DNA of 64,000 nucleotides from an uncultured Eubacteriales bacterium (GTDB lineage Bacteria; Bacillota; Clostridia; Oscillospirales; CAG-272), in the NCBI GenBank assembly GCA_934503195.1, contig CAKSVM010000002.1, positions 18,519 to 82,518 on the forward strand. Direction: 5' to 3'. How positions within the stretch are numbered: the first letter of the stretch is position 1; the number at the start of each line of letters is the position of its first letter. The position numbers were made by a program, and so were the translations under genes. A model generated the notes under the pieces. The model made no database searches, had not been told where the DNA came from, and worked only from the letters and a program-made list of their open reading frames with translations. Below are positions 33,939-42,789 of this stretch, piece by piece.

Positions 33939-35008
33939 TGAACATCACAAAAGGCAAAATCAAGTCGCCGCTCAAGGTCGTTCTGTACGGCACGGAGGGA
34001 ATCGGAAAAAGCACGTTCGCGTCGCGCTTCCCGGATCCGCTCTTCATCGACACTGAGGACAGCACGAAGAATCTCGACGTCGCCCGCTTTGACAAGCCGA
34101 CATCATGGTCGATGCTGATGCAGCAGATCAAGTACACAAAGGATAACCCGGACATATGCAAAACGCTTGTCATCGACACCGCCGACTGGGCTGAACAGCT
34201 TGAAATCGAGGACCTCTGCGCCCGCAGGAAGTGGTCGGGAATCGAGGACGCCGGATACGGTCGCGGCTACCAGTACAGCGCGGAGGAGTTCGGCAAGATG
34301 CTGAACGCGCTGAATGAGGTCATCGCGGTCGGAATCAACGTCGTCGTCACGGCTCACGCCTGCCTGCGCAAGGTCGAGCTTCCCGAGGAGATGGGCTCGT
34401 TCGACCATTGGGAGATGAAGACCTCGAAGAAGGTCGCGCCGATGCTCCGCGAATGGGCGGACATGGTGCTCTTCGCGAACTACGAGACAATCGTCGTCAC
34501 GACCGACAGCAAGAAGAACAAGGCTCAGGGTTCGCGCCGAGTCATGTACACCGAGCATCACGCCTGCTGGGACGCGAAGAACCGCGCCGGACTCGCGCCG
34601 AAACTCCCGTTCGACTACAATGAGATCGCGGCGGTCATCGAGGGCAACGCCGCTCAGATTCCGGTTCAGAGTCAGATTCAGACGCAGAGTCAGGTTCCGG
34701 TTCAGACCGCGGCGGCCGCTCAGATTCAGACTCCGCCCCCCGCTCAGGCTCCGGCCGATCCGCTCGATGAGCTGACCGAAGCCGTTGCCGAGGAGAATTC
34801 CGCCGTCTCGCCTGAACACAAGAAGCTCGCCGATCTGATGGCCGCGAACAACATTTCGGCCGATGAGATCCGCGCGATCGTCGCGAAGAAGGGCTACTAT
34901 CCCTTCGAAACCCCGCTCGAAAATTACGATCCGGCCTTCGTCGGCGGAGTCCTCGTAGGGGCTTGGAATCAGGTCTATGAAGCGATAATGACAAATATCA
35001 GCAGATAA
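33938..35008 (+). CDS. Phage AAA ATPase, Sak4-like (AAA_24)
   Basis: A 356-aa RecA-fold ATPase. Walker A is GTEGIGKS (18-25), followed by FIDTEDSTKNLDVARF and TLVIDTADWAEQLE as Walker B region. The last third is a Gln/Pro-rich linker and a small helical domain. Sak4 proteins assist single-strand annealing in phage recombination. The start overlaps the previous stop (TAATG). Confidence 0.82.
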   Translation: MNITKGKIKSPLKVVLYGTEGIGKSTFASRFPDPLFIDTEDSTKNLDVARFDKPTSWSMLMQQIKYTKDNPDICKTLVIDTADWAEQLEIEDLCARRKWSGIEDAGYGRGYQYSAEEFGKMLNALNEVIAVGINVVVTAHACLRKVELPEEMGSFDHWEMKTSKKVAPMLREWADMVLFANYETIVVTTDSKKNKAQGSRRVMYTEHHACWDAKNRAGLAPKLPFDYNEIAAVIEGNAAQIPVQSQIQTQSQVPVQTAAAAQIQTPPPAQAPADPLDELTEAVAEENSAVSPEHKKLADLMAANNISADEIRAIVAKKGYYPFETPLENYDPAFVGGVLVGAWNQVYEAIMTNISR

Positions 35009-35033
35009 TTCTTCCGAAATTTGTTAAAAAAGC

Positions 35034-35073
35034 TGACGTGTTCTGACGCGTTGTGGCGTGCGGTGACGCGTTC
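35034..35073 (+). promoter_or_regulatory. Four 10-bp phased direct repeats before the DUF669-like gene
   Basis: TGACGTGTTC, TGACGCGTTG, TGGCGTGCGG, TGACGCGTTC occur back to back with a period of exactly 10 bp. Directly after them TATGGTAGAAT resembles an extended -10 (TGnTAnAAT). Looks like a regulator-binding array over a promoter. Confidence 0.6.
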
Positions 35074-35139
35074 AGTTATGGTAGAATAATTACACTGGTT
35101 CAGAAAACCAGAACAATAATTTACAGGAGGTACATTCAG

Positions 35140-35805
35140 ATGTACGAAAATACGACACAGGGATATGAACTCGCGTGGGACGGCGTGATCGAAAAGGACG
35201 CGCCCGACTTCATCCTCCTCCGCGACGGCGATTACGACTTCGAGATCACGAACTTCGAGCGTCAGCGTCATCCCGGCTCGAACGGCGGTAAGCTTCCGCC
35301 CTGCCCGAAGGCGGTCATCACCCTGCGCGTCGAGGGCGTCGACAAGGACGGCAACCCCGGCGTCGCGACGATAACTCACAACCTCTTCCTGCACTCCTCG
35401 TGCGAAGGACTGCTCTCGGCGTTCTTCACCGGAATCGGCAGGAAACGCAAGGGTGAGCGTCTCAATATGGACTGGTCGAACCTCATCGGAGTCCGCGGCT
35501 ACGCGCATATCGGCGTGCGCGAATGGACTGGACGCGACGGCGAGCCGAAGTTCTCGAACGAGGTGAAACGCTTCTACGCTCCCGAGGAAGCCGCGCTCAG
35601 AAGAGCGAAGAACGGCGTCGCTGCGACTATGAGTCGGAGTCAGAATCCGGTTCAGCCGAAGCAGTCGTTCCACGTCTCGGGACAGGCTCAGCCGACCTTC
35701 ACGACGCTTGAAAACGCCGACGATCTGCCCTTCGGAACGCTCGCCGAACAGCAGGCAAAGCCGACTCAGGGCAGACAGATGAGCTTCACGCCGGGTAACT
35801 TCTGA
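35140..35805 (+). CDS. DUF669-like phage protein, possible ssDNA-binding
   Basis: A 221-aa protein with LLRDGDYDFEITNFERQRHPGS and HNLFLHSSCEGLLSAFFTGIG, similar to DUF669 proteins found between recombination and helicase genes. A Gln-rich tail follows. A role on single-stranded DNA is inferred from position. ATG 35140 has AGGAGG 9 bp upstream; the longer frame from 35053 crosses the repeat array. Confidence 0.75.
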   Translation: MYENTTQGYELAWDGVIEKDAPDFILLRDGDYDFEITNFERQRHPGSNGGKLPPCPKAVITLRVEGVDKDGNPGVATITHNLFLHSSCEGLLSAFFTGIGRKRKGERLNMDWSNLIGVRGYAHIGVREWTGRDGEPKFSNEVKRFYAPEEAALRRAKNGVAATMSRSQNPVQPKQSFHVSGQAQPTFTTLENADDLPFGTLAEQQAKPTQGRQMSFTPGNF

Positions 35806-37394
35806 TGAAGCTTCGTCCATATCAGGAGGAGGCGAAGAACGCGATCTTCGCTGAGTGGGCGGCAGGGCATCGGAGGACATTAGCTGTGATGCCGACCGGC
35901 ACGGGAAAGACGATCCTCTTCGGCGGCGTGACCGAGGATTGCGTAAAGATGGGTGAGCGGGTATTGATACTCGCTCACCGCGCCGAGCTCCTGACTCAGG
36001 CCGCCGACAAGATCGGTAAATTAACCGGACTCGGATGCGCTGTCGAAAAAGCCGAAGAATCCTGCCTTGGCTCATGGTTTCGCGTGGTAGTCGGCAGTGT
36101 CCAGACGCTCGGACGCGAAAAGCGGCTCGCGAATTTCCCGCCGGACTACTTCGACACGATAATAATCGACGAGGCGCATCACGCGATCTCGGATACCTAC
36201 CGCGCCGTCATCGACCACTTCAAATCGGCGAAGCTCCTCGGCGTCACGGCGACTCCCGACCGCGGCGACATGAAGAATCTCGGCGAAATCTTCGACTCTC
36301 TGGCCTACGAATACACGCTTCCGAAGGCGATCCGCGAAGGCTATCTTTCGCCGATCAAGGCGCAGACGATCCCGCTTTCGCTCGACATTTCGGGTGTCGG
36401 GATTCAGTCGGGCGACTACAAGCCGGGCGAACTCGCGAACGCGCTCGAACCCTACCTCGGAAAGATCGCCGACGAGATGAAAAACTACTGCGAAAAACGC
36501 AAAACCGTCGTCTTTCTGCCGCTCGTCAAGATCAGTCAGAGCTTCCGCGACGTGCTGATTTCGAAGGGCTTCAGAGCCGCCGAGGTCAACGGAAACTCCC
36601 CCGACCGCGAAGAGATACTCCGCGATTTCGACGAGGGGAAATATGACATTTTGTGCAATTCGATGCTCCTCACCGAGGGGTGGGACTGTCCGAGCGTCGA
36701 CTGCGTGGTCGTTTTAAGACCGACGAAAGTCCGCGGGCTCTACTGTCAGATGGTCGGACGCGGAACCCGTCTCTCGCCCGGCAAAAAAGAGCTTCTGATC
36801 CTCGATTTCCTCTGGCACACCGAGCGGCACGAACTCTGCCGACCCGCGAACCTGATCTGCGAGAATCCCGAAGTCGCGAAGAAAATGACTGAGAATCTGG
36901 AAAGGTCGGGTGTGATGGTCGACCTCGAAGAAGCCGAAAGAAAGGCGTCCGAAGACGTCGTGGCACAGCGCGAAGAGGCACTCGCAAAGCAGCTCGCCGA
37001 GATGCGGACGAGGAAGCGGAAGCTCGTCGATCCGCTTCAGTTCGAACTCTCGATTCAGGCCGAGGATCTTTCGGGCTACGTGCCGTCGTTCGGCTGGGAA
37101 GCCGCTCCGGCGAGCGAAAAGCAGCTCGCGCTCCTCGAAAAGTACGGAATCTTCCCCGACTCGGTTCAGAACGCCGGGAAGGCTTCGAAGCTCCTCGACA
37201 GGCTCGCGAAACGCCGCGCCGAGGGTCTGACGACGCCAAAGCAAATCAGATTTCTTGAATCCCGTGGATTTCTCCACGTCGGGACATGGGCGTTTGAGGA
37301 CGCGAAACGAATGATCGACCGGATCGCCGCCAACGACTGGCGCGTGCCGTACGGAATCAACCCGGGGGAATATGTCCCTCAGAGAGGTGCTTAA
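35805..37394 (+). CDS. SF2 DEAD/DEAH-box helicase
   Basis: A 529-aa helicase. Motif I is MPTGTGKT (K35), motif II DEAH (122-125), motif III TATPDRGD, and motif VI QMVGRGTRLSPGK. The C-terminal ~150 residues are a helical extension. It probably serves phage replication. It starts on the ATG overlapping the previous stop. Confidence 0.92.
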   Translation: MKLRPYQEEAKNAIFAEWAAGHRRTLAVMPTGTGKTILFGGVTEDCVKMGERVLILAHRAELLTQAADKIGKLTGLGCAVEKAEESCLGSWFRVVVGSVQTLGREKRLANFPPDYFDTIIIDEAHHAISDTYRAVIDHFKSAKLLGVTATPDRGDMKNLGEIFDSLAYEYTLPKAIREGYLSPIKAQTIPLSLDISGVGIQSGDYKPGELANALEPYLGKIADEMKNYCEKRKTVVFLPLVKISQSFRDVLISKGFRAAEVNGNSPDREEILRDFDEGKYDILCNSMLLTEGWDCPSVDCVVVLRPTKVRGLYCQMVGRGTRLSPGKKELLILDFLWHTERHELCRPANLICENPEVAKKMTENLERSGVMVDLEEAERKASEDVVAQREEALAKQLAEMRTRKRKLVDPLQFELSIQAEDLSGYVPSFGWEAAPASEKQLALLEKYGIFPDSVQNAGKASKLLDRLAKRRAEGLTTPKQIRFLESRGFLHVGTWAFEDAKRMIDRIAANDWRVPYGINPGEYVPQRGA

Positions 37395-37925
37395 ATGGAT
37401 GATCTTACAGGAAAAAAATTCGGTAAGCTTTTAGTCTTAAAAAAATCAGAGCACAAAGCAGCTTCCGGGGCAATGTATGACTGCAAATGCGATTGTGGTA
37501 GCTTTTTGACTGTAGCCCGTTGTAGTCTCACAAGCGGTCATACAAAAAGTTGCGGATGCACTACGAAAAAGTTCCTATCTTCGGAAAAGCCGTCTAAAAC
37601 GCATGGTTTTTCGAAAGGAAAAGACGGGAAATGCGAACGCCTATATCGAGTTTGGTTAGGGATGAGACAACGCTGTAATAATAGGCATTCAAACAGTTAT
37701 AGTCGTTATGGTGGTCGTGGTATTCGTATTTGCGACGAATGGAATGACTATTCGACTTTTAGAGAATGGGCACTTCTGAACGGCTATGACGAAAAGGCAC
37801 CACGAGGGAAATGCACTATAGATCGGATAGACAACGATGGAATGTACTCTCCCCAAAATTGCCGTTTCGCAAATATGTCTCTTCAAAGGATGAACCAAGA
37901 AAGGAGTAAACATGGAAAAGAATGA
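37395..37925 (+). CDS. HNH/AP2-like homing endonuclease
   Basis: A 176-aa protein. An N-terminal Cys-rich zinc segment (CKCDC, CGCTT) precedes RYGGRGIRICDEW and a C-terminal TIDRIDNDGMYSPQNCRFA, the pattern of free-standing phage HNH/AP2 homing endonucleases. It is much more AT-rich than the helicase and primase it separates and overlaps the primase by 14 bp, suggesting recent insertion. Confidence 0.85.
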   Translation: MDDLTGKKFGKLLVLKKSEHKAASGAMYDCKCDCGSFLTVARCSLTSGHTKSCGCTTKKFLSSEKPSKTHGFSKGKDGKCERLYRVWLGMRQRCNNRHSNSYSRYGGRGIRICDEWNDYSTFREWALLNGYDEKAPRGKCTIDRIDNDGMYSPQNCRFANMSLQRMNQERSKHGKE

Positions 37926-40119
37926 CCTGCTATCTATGCTTGATTATGTTGATCCGTCATTGGTCGACTATGCAGGATGGATCAATATAGGCATGGCACT
38001 TAAGCAAGAGGGCTGTTCCGTCGGGACGTGGGACGAGTGGTCGAAGCGCGACCCGAAGCGTTATCACGCCGGAGAGTGCGAGAAGAAGTGGCGAACCTTC
38101 AACGGCTCGGCAAACCCCGTAACTGGCGGCACAATTTACGAATACGCCGTACAGCAGGGATGGTCTCCGGCAGTCAGCGGGCATGCTCTCGACTGGAACG
38201 ACGCGATTGAAGCCGACTATGACGGTAATCTTAAAATCATCGACCAGAACTGGATTCAGGGCGAAGAGATCACCGAGCCGGTCAACTGGAACCCCGCAAG
38301 CGAACTTATCCGATACCTCGAAACGCTCTTCGAATCTACGGAGAACGTCGGATACGTCACAAGCTCATGGCAGAACGAAGACGGAAAATTCCTGCCGTCG
38401 AAAGGCTCATGCGACCGCACGGCGGGCGAGCTGATCGAAGCTCTGTCGAAGTGTCACGGCGATATCGGCGCGGTCTTGGGCGACTATAACCCCGAATGCG
38501 GCGCGTGGATACGCTTTAATCCCCTCGACGGCAACGGCGTGAAGGACGAGAACGTCACCGACTACCGCTACGCGCTCGTTGAGTCGGACAGCGTGCCGAT
38601 TGAGAAACAGAACGCCATACTCCGGAAGCTAGAACTGCCGATCGCGATGCTCGTCTACTCCGGCGGAAAGTCGCTTCACGCCATCGTCAGAGTCGACGCC
38701 ATAGACTACAGCGAGTACCGCAAGCGTGTCGATTACCTTTTCGACGTCTGCGAAAAGAATGGTCTCCATCCGGACGGAGCGAACCGAAACCCATCACGAC
38801 TATCCAGAATGCCTGGCGTCACGCGCGGCGGGAGAAAGCAGTTTATCGTCGCGTCGGGTATAGGCAAAAGAGACTTTGCGGAGTGGAAAGAATGGATTGA
38901 AGGCGTAAACGACGATCTTCCGGACGTCATGAACCTCTCCGAGGTGTGGGACAATCTGCCCGACCTCTCGCCCTGCCTGATCGACGGCGTGCTGAGGCAG
39001 GGACACAAAATGCTCCTCGCGGGTCCTTCCAAAGCGGGTAAGTCATTCGCTCTGATTGAGCTCTGCATTGCCATTGCCGAGGGGCGGCAGTGGTTCGGCT
39101 TCAACTGCGCGCGCGGGAAGGTCATGTATATCAACCTCGAGCTCGACCGCGCGTCCTGCCTGCACCGCTTCAGGGACGTCTACAGCGCCCTTGGCTGGAC
39201 GCCGGAGCACGTCGGGGACATTGATATATGGAATCTCCGCGGACGCTCTGTGCCGCTTGATTTGCTCGCTCCGCGGCTCATACGGCGCGCGAAGGAGGGC
39301 GGGTATATAGCGATAATCCTCGACCCGATCTACAAGGTCATCACCGGCGACGAGAACGCCGCCGACCAGATGGCGAAGTTCTGCAATCAGTTTGATAAAA
39401 TCGCGTCAGAACTCGGATGTGCCGTTATCTACTGCCACCATCATTCGAAAGGTCAGCAAGGGCAGAAGCGGTCTATGGACAGAGCTTCCGGTTCAGGCGT
39501 CTTTGCCCGCGACCCCGACGCGCTGATAGATATGCTCGAACTCGATGTGCCGTATGACGTCCGGCGCGATCAGCTGACAAGAGCCTACAGGCACATCATG
39601 AACGAGCATCTGAAACGGCTCGGCATCCTTGCCGAGGTCAATCAGTGCGAGATCGGGGACATTGAACAGGTGCTGGCGTACGTAAGCAAACTGCCGCCGG
39701 AGGAGCAGAACGCGATCCGGGCGGAATTCGAAGCCGCCGACAAGCGCGAGTGGGCGAAAACAGCATGGAGAATTGAAGGGACTCTGAGAGAATTCGCGAG
39801 CTTCAAGCCGTTCAACGTGTGGTTTGACTATCCGGTTCACAAGGCGGATTCCGAGGGGCTTCTCAAAGACGTCAAGCCCGAAAGCATGATGCCGGGAACG
39901 ATCGAGTACGCGACACGCGCTCATGTCGGAAACGGTGAGAAGCGCAAAAAAGAGCGCGACGATTCAATCGAAACCGCCTACGAAGCGTGTGCTATTAACG
40001 AAACGGTCACAATTAAAGACCTCGCCGAATACCTCAGTGTGACCGAAAAAACCGTCCGCCGGAGGCTCGCCGAGCATGGCGATTTCTGGGTAGATAAGAA
40101 CGAAGTAGGACGAAAGTAG
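37912..40119 (+). CDS. Phage primase-helicase
   Basis: A 735-aa multidomain replication protein. It has a PriCT-like N-terminus (1-85) and a primase-like region at ~165-330 (VYSGGKSLHAIV, NRNPSRLSRMPGV). A RecA-type helicase domain follows, with Walker A GPSKAGKS (371-378) and IILDPIY as Walker B. The C-terminus is an HTH (IKDLAEYLSVTEKTVRRRLAEHG). It probably initiates phage replication. The AAAGGAG for its ATG lies inside the HNH gene. Confidence 0.88.
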   Translation: MEKNDLLSMLDYVDPSLVDYAGWINIGMALKQEGCSVGTWDEWSKRDPKRYHAGECEKKWRTFNGSANPVTGGTIYEYAVQQGWSPAVSGHALDWNDAIEADYDGNLKIIDQNWIQGEEITEPVNWNPASELIRYLETLFESTENVGYVTSSWQNEDGKFLPSKGSCDRTAGELIEALSKCHGDIGAVLGDYNPECGAWIRFNPLDGNGVKDENVTDYRYALVESDSVPIEKQNAILRKLELPIAMLVYSGGKSLHAIVRVDAIDYSEYRKRVDYLFDVCEKNGLHPDGANRNPSRLSRMPGVTRGGRKQFIVASGIGKRDFAEWKEWIEGVNDDLPDVMNLSEVWDNLPDLSPCLIDGVLRQGHKMLLAGPSKAGKSFALIELCIAIAEGRQWFGFNCARGKVMYINLELDRASCLHRFRDVYSALGWTPEHVGDIDIWNLRGRSVPLDLLAPRLIRRAKEGGYIAIILDPIYKVITGDENAADQMAKFCNQFDKIASELGCAVIYCHHHSKGQQGQKRSMDRASGSGVFARDPDALIDMLELDVPYDVRRDQLTRAYRHIMNEHLKRLGILAEVNQCEIGDIEQVLAYVSKLPPEEQNAIRAEFEAADKREWAKTAWRIEGTLREFASFKPFNVWFDYPVHKADSEGLLKDVKPESMMPGTIEYATRAHVGNGEKRKKERDDSIETAYEACAINETVTIKDLAEYLSVTEKTVRRRLAEHGDFWVDKNEVGRK

Positions 40120-40120
40120 A

Positions 40121-40310
40121 GGGACAAAAAGGCGTTATTGTCCTTCATGTCTCACAGGGACAAAAAGGCGTTATTGTCCCGCGCGGACAGGGACAAAAAG
40201 GGTATATATATGTGTGTGTCCCTGTCCCTGATGTCCCTGACTTTCCGTCGCCGGGTCTTGGGGGAACAAAGTGGTTAAAAACCACCACTTTGTCCCCTGC
40301 CCAAGACCTG
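40121..40310. other. Origin-like repeat block
   Basis: Three direct repeats of GGGACAAAAAGG start at 40121, 40157 and 40190, the first two as full GGGACAAAAAGGCGTTATTG units with self-complementary TTGTCC ends. They are followed by TATATATATGTG and three TGTCCC/GTCCCTG inverted copies. A long palindrome (GGTCTTGGG ... CCCAAGACC, 40254-40310) closes the block. Non-coding, between primase and RusA: a good candidate replication origin. Confidence 0.6.
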
Positions 40311-40354
40311 CGAAATTTTGATTGATTTTGATTTTACTTTAAGAGGTGAACTTG

Positions 40355-40759
40355 TTGAAATATGAATTCTTTATGAATATGACGCCGCCGACTGTGACGC
40401 ACCAAGAGAAGCGCGTGACAGTGAAGAATGGCAAGCCGATCTTCTTCGAGGACACGGCTTTGAAGAACGCGAGAGCTTCGTTCATGGCGAATCTCGCGAG
40501 GTTTCACCCGGCTGAACCGATGAGGGGCGCGGTCAGGCTTCTCACGAAATGGTGCTTCGCCGGGAAGACGAAAGAGCCGAGGTACAAGACGACGAAGCCC
40601 GACACGGACAATATGATCAAGCTTTTGAAAGACTGCATGACGCGGTCGGGATTCTGGGCGGACGACGCGCAGGTGGCTTGCGAGGTGACGGAGAAATTCG
40701 TCGTGCCGAATCGGCCGGGAATTTATGTGTATGTGGAGGAATTAACAAATGACGACTGA
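40355..40759 (+). CDS. RusA-family Holliday junction resolvase
   Basis: A 134-aa resolvase with the RusA signature KPDTDNMIKLLKD (D83, D85) and FWADDAQV (D103, D104), the acidic metal ligands that cut four-way junctions. The start is probably TTG 40355, since AGAGGT lies 7 bp upstream; GTG 40346 is in frame but overlaps that site. Confidence 0.88.
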   Translation: MKYEFFMNMTPPTVTHQEKRVTVKNGKPIFFEDTALKNARASFMANLARFHPAEPMRGAVRLLTKWCFAGKTKEPRYKTTKPDTDNMIKLLKDCMTRSGFWADDAQVACEVTEKFVVPNRPGIYVYVEELTNDD

Positions 40760-41015
40760 CAGAAAAGAACAGCTCTGCGGCCTTGCCGAGAAGGCGGCAG
40801 TTGCACCAACCGTTGCACCAACTGATACACCAACCGCGGTCGTGAAGACACGGCAGGAAAGGTTCCTCGAATTGTTCCCGCGCGCCGCTATGCGCAGGGG
40901 TGTGCTTGATATATGCCCGGAGAAAGTAGATACGCAGCGTAACTACTGCGCAGATTTCGATGGCTGCCTTGACTGCCAGAGGGAATACTGGCTCGCGGCT
41001 GAGAAGGAGGACTGA
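40749..41015 (+). CDS. Unknown phage protein, 88 aa
   Basis: Overlaps RusA by 11 bp. A short VAPTVAPTDTPT repeat near residue 20 comes from a tandem gcaccaac repeat. The C-terminus has spaced cysteines (C, DGCLDCQ) that may bind metal. Function unknown. Confidence 0.65.
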   Translation: MTTDRKEQLCGLAEKAAVAPTVAPTDTPTAVVKTRQERFLELFPRAAMRRGVLDICPEKVDTQRNYCADFDGCLDCQREYWLAAEKED

Positions 41016-41018
41016 TGA

Positions 41019-41474
41019 ATGAGCGGTTACACCAAATGGACGAGTGGAATGGTTCAGCGGATCATCAGGCTTCGCGAAAAGGGGCTTTCGTCGCGCGAGA
41101 TCGCCGACATCATGGGGCTTTCTCCGGCGGCGGTCAGGGCGCGCGTTCAGTGTCTGATCGACACTGGCGAGATAGCTGAGCAGAAGCGTATCGGCTCGGT
41201 GGTAAAGTACGTCGACAAAGGCGCGACAGGAAGCAAGATCGGACGGCTGATCGGCCACATACATGACTGGCTGTGGACGCATCCGGATTCGGAATTCGCG
41301 CTGAGAACTACACCCGAGGGCAGGTACTTCAGCATGACGTTTTACGATGGCGGCGTCCATTACGCGCAGGTCGGCGACGACAAATACTGGTCGCAGTTTC
41401 AGCCCTGCACTGAGGAGAATCTTCGGATTCTGCTCGCGGCACTGCGGGCGATTGAGAAGGAGGCGGCAGAATGA
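41019..41474 (+). CDS. HTH-domain phage protein, 151 aa
   Basis: Residues ~10-50 form a helix-turn-helix (MVQRIIRLREKGLSSREIADIMGLSPAAVRARV). The rest is a mixed domain of unknown function. Probably a DNA-binding regulator. It overlaps the next gene by ATGA. Confidence 0.72.
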   Translation: MSGYTKWTSGMVQRIIRLREKGLSSREIADIMGLSPAAVRARVQCLIDTGEIAEQKRIGSVVKYVDKGATGSKIGRLIGHIHDWLWTHPDSEFALRTTPEGRYFSMTFYDGGVHYAQVGDDKYWSQFQPCTEENLRILLAALRAIEKEAAE

Positions 41475-41812
41475 TTGACGAGTCAACCCGGAAGAAAATC
41501 GAAGCCTATATCCCGTCGCCGCGGGACACGTCGCTGAAATTCAGCGAGTACTACGTCAACGACGCGGGCGGCAGGGTTCAGAAGGGACGCGTGACCGACA
41601 TCATCGGTTTAGCGGGCGACGAGAAGACGCGATACATTCTTCGCAACAATCGCGGACGAATCAAAGGTCCGTGGAAGTACGATTCGTTTCTGAAAGCCGA
41701 GATGTACGACAACGCGGAGGACTGCAAGGCACGCAATCATGGCGCGTGCGACTACTGGGAGACGCTTCGCGAAATACAGGAGAAAGGGGAATCAGACAAT
41801 GCTGAAAGCTGA
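41471..41812 (+). CDS. Unknown phage protein, 113 aa
   Basis: Soluble, charged; no known motif. Overlaps both neighbours by 4 and 14 bp. Confidence 0.65.
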   Translation: MIDESTRKKIEAYIPSPRDTSLKFSEYYVNDAGGRVQKGRVTDIIGLAGDEKTRYILRNNRGRIKGPWKYDSFLKAEMYDNAEDCKARNHGACDYWETLREIQEKGESDNAES

Positions 41813-42005
41813 AATCGACGCGAAGACAGAGACAGCGAAGATTCAGGCGACCGGAAGCCTCGGCGACGTTTATGTCGAGTGCGTTTACCTGATCAGGGCT
41901 ATCGCCGACGAGATCGCCGACACCGATACGAAATACCTGTTCTACAAGGACATATTGCAGTCGGTCGTGACGGAAATGAAGAAGATCGAGAACAAGGAGG
42001 GATAA
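41799..42005 (+). CDS. Unknown phage protein, 68 aa
   Basis: MLKAEIDAKTETAKIQATGS followed by a helical VYLIRAIADEIADTDTKYLFYKD region, a form often seen near phage replication genes. AAAGGGGA lies upstream of ATG 41799. Confidence 0.6.
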   Translation: MLKAEIDAKTETAKIQATGSLGDVYVECVYLIRAIADEIADTDTKYLFYKDILQSVVTEMKKIENKEG

Positions 42006-42007
42006 AA

Positions 42008-42259
42008 ATGCCGGTAAGTCAGGAAGAATGCCGTCTGCTCGCGGCTTTCGGAAAGCTTGATAATGAGAAGCGGAAGATCGTCCTCGCGTTTGCGAGACTT
42101 CTCGCGAACGGACTTGAACCGAACGTCACCTGTGGGGCTTGCGAGGAACACGAGGAGATTCCGGGAAAGCTGAACGAGATTTACTGTCGGATGTTTGACA
42201 CCATAAGAAAGCGTAGCGACTTTTGCAACGTCAGTATCAGAGGTGATCACAATGCCTGA
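42008..42259 (+). CDS. Unknown phage protein, 83 aa
   Basis: Begins MPVSQEECRLLAAFGKLD with AAGGAGG upstream. It carries CGAC in the centre. It overlaps the next gene by 8 bp. No function assigned. Confidence 0.62.
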   Translation: MPVSQEECRLLAAFGKLDNEKRKIVLAFARLLANGLEPNVTCGACEEHEEIPGKLNEIYCRMFDTIRKRSDFCNVSIRGDHNA

Positions 42260-42596
42260 ATACCTCAGCGCGGACGTTCTCCGCGCGTACCTTACGAAAA
42301 GCATGGGAAAGTTCGACAAGGCGGTGGCGGCGCGCCGGATAAAGCCGAATACCGCGACGCTGGCACACAGTATGCTTAAAGGCATCAATGACGCGATCGG
42401 CGGCAGATTCCTGCCGCTTGCCGCGGATGCCGTTCATGTCGTGCGGTGTAATGACTGCAAATTCGCGTCACGCCGCGCGGCGAGCGTCTATCCGGTCGTC
42501 GAGTGTATGAGACCGGACGTCGGATATGGCGCGGTGCGCGAGCTTGACGATTATTGCAGTTATGGCGAGAGGAGGGAGGACGAAAATGCCAATTAA
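42252..42596 (+). CDS. Cys-rich phage protein, 114 aa
   Basis: The C-terminal half carries CNDCKF, EC and DDYCSYGERRE, a zinc-ribbon-like form common in Clostridia phages. ATG 42252 is 7 bp after GAGGT. Function unknown. Confidence 0.65.
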   Translation: MPEYLSADVLRAYLTKSMGKFDKAVAARRIKPNTATLAHSMLKGINDAIGGRFLPLAADAVHVVRCNDCKFASRRAASVYPVVECMRPDVGYGAVRELDDYCSYGERREDENAN

Positions 42597-42789
42597 AATT
42601 ATCAAGCCCGGCAGAGAACTGAAGGACAAACGCGGCCCGATTCGTTTCGAATGCCCACGGTGTGGCTGTATATTCGAAGTGGATACGAATGAAGTGGGGG
42701 CTTACCGCCGTATATGGGATTTCCCGGAATATTTCGCGGCTTGCCCGAACTGTAACATCCTGTGCTATTCGGCGGGTGACAAGAAATGA
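42586..42789 (+). CDS. Zinc-ribbon phage protein, 67 aa
   Basis: Two CxxC pairs (CPRCGC and CPNCN) define a rubredoxin-like zinc ribbon. GGAGGGAGG precedes ATG 42586; it overlaps the next gene by 4 bp. Confidence 0.68.
   Translation: MPIKIIKPGRELKDKRGPIRFECPRCGCIFEVDTNEVGAYRRIWDFPEYFAACPNCNILCYSAGDKK

Noticed and set aside
34660..34760. Possible minisatellite in the Sak4-like gene (CAGATTCAGA repeats)
   Set aside because: It encodes a Gln/Pro/Val-rich linker in frame and is an ordinary low-complexity linker.
40121..40195. CRISPR-like array of GGGACAAAAAGG repeats
   Set aside because: Only three short, partly degenerate repeats, no unique equal-length spacers and no cas genes; better explained as iterons.
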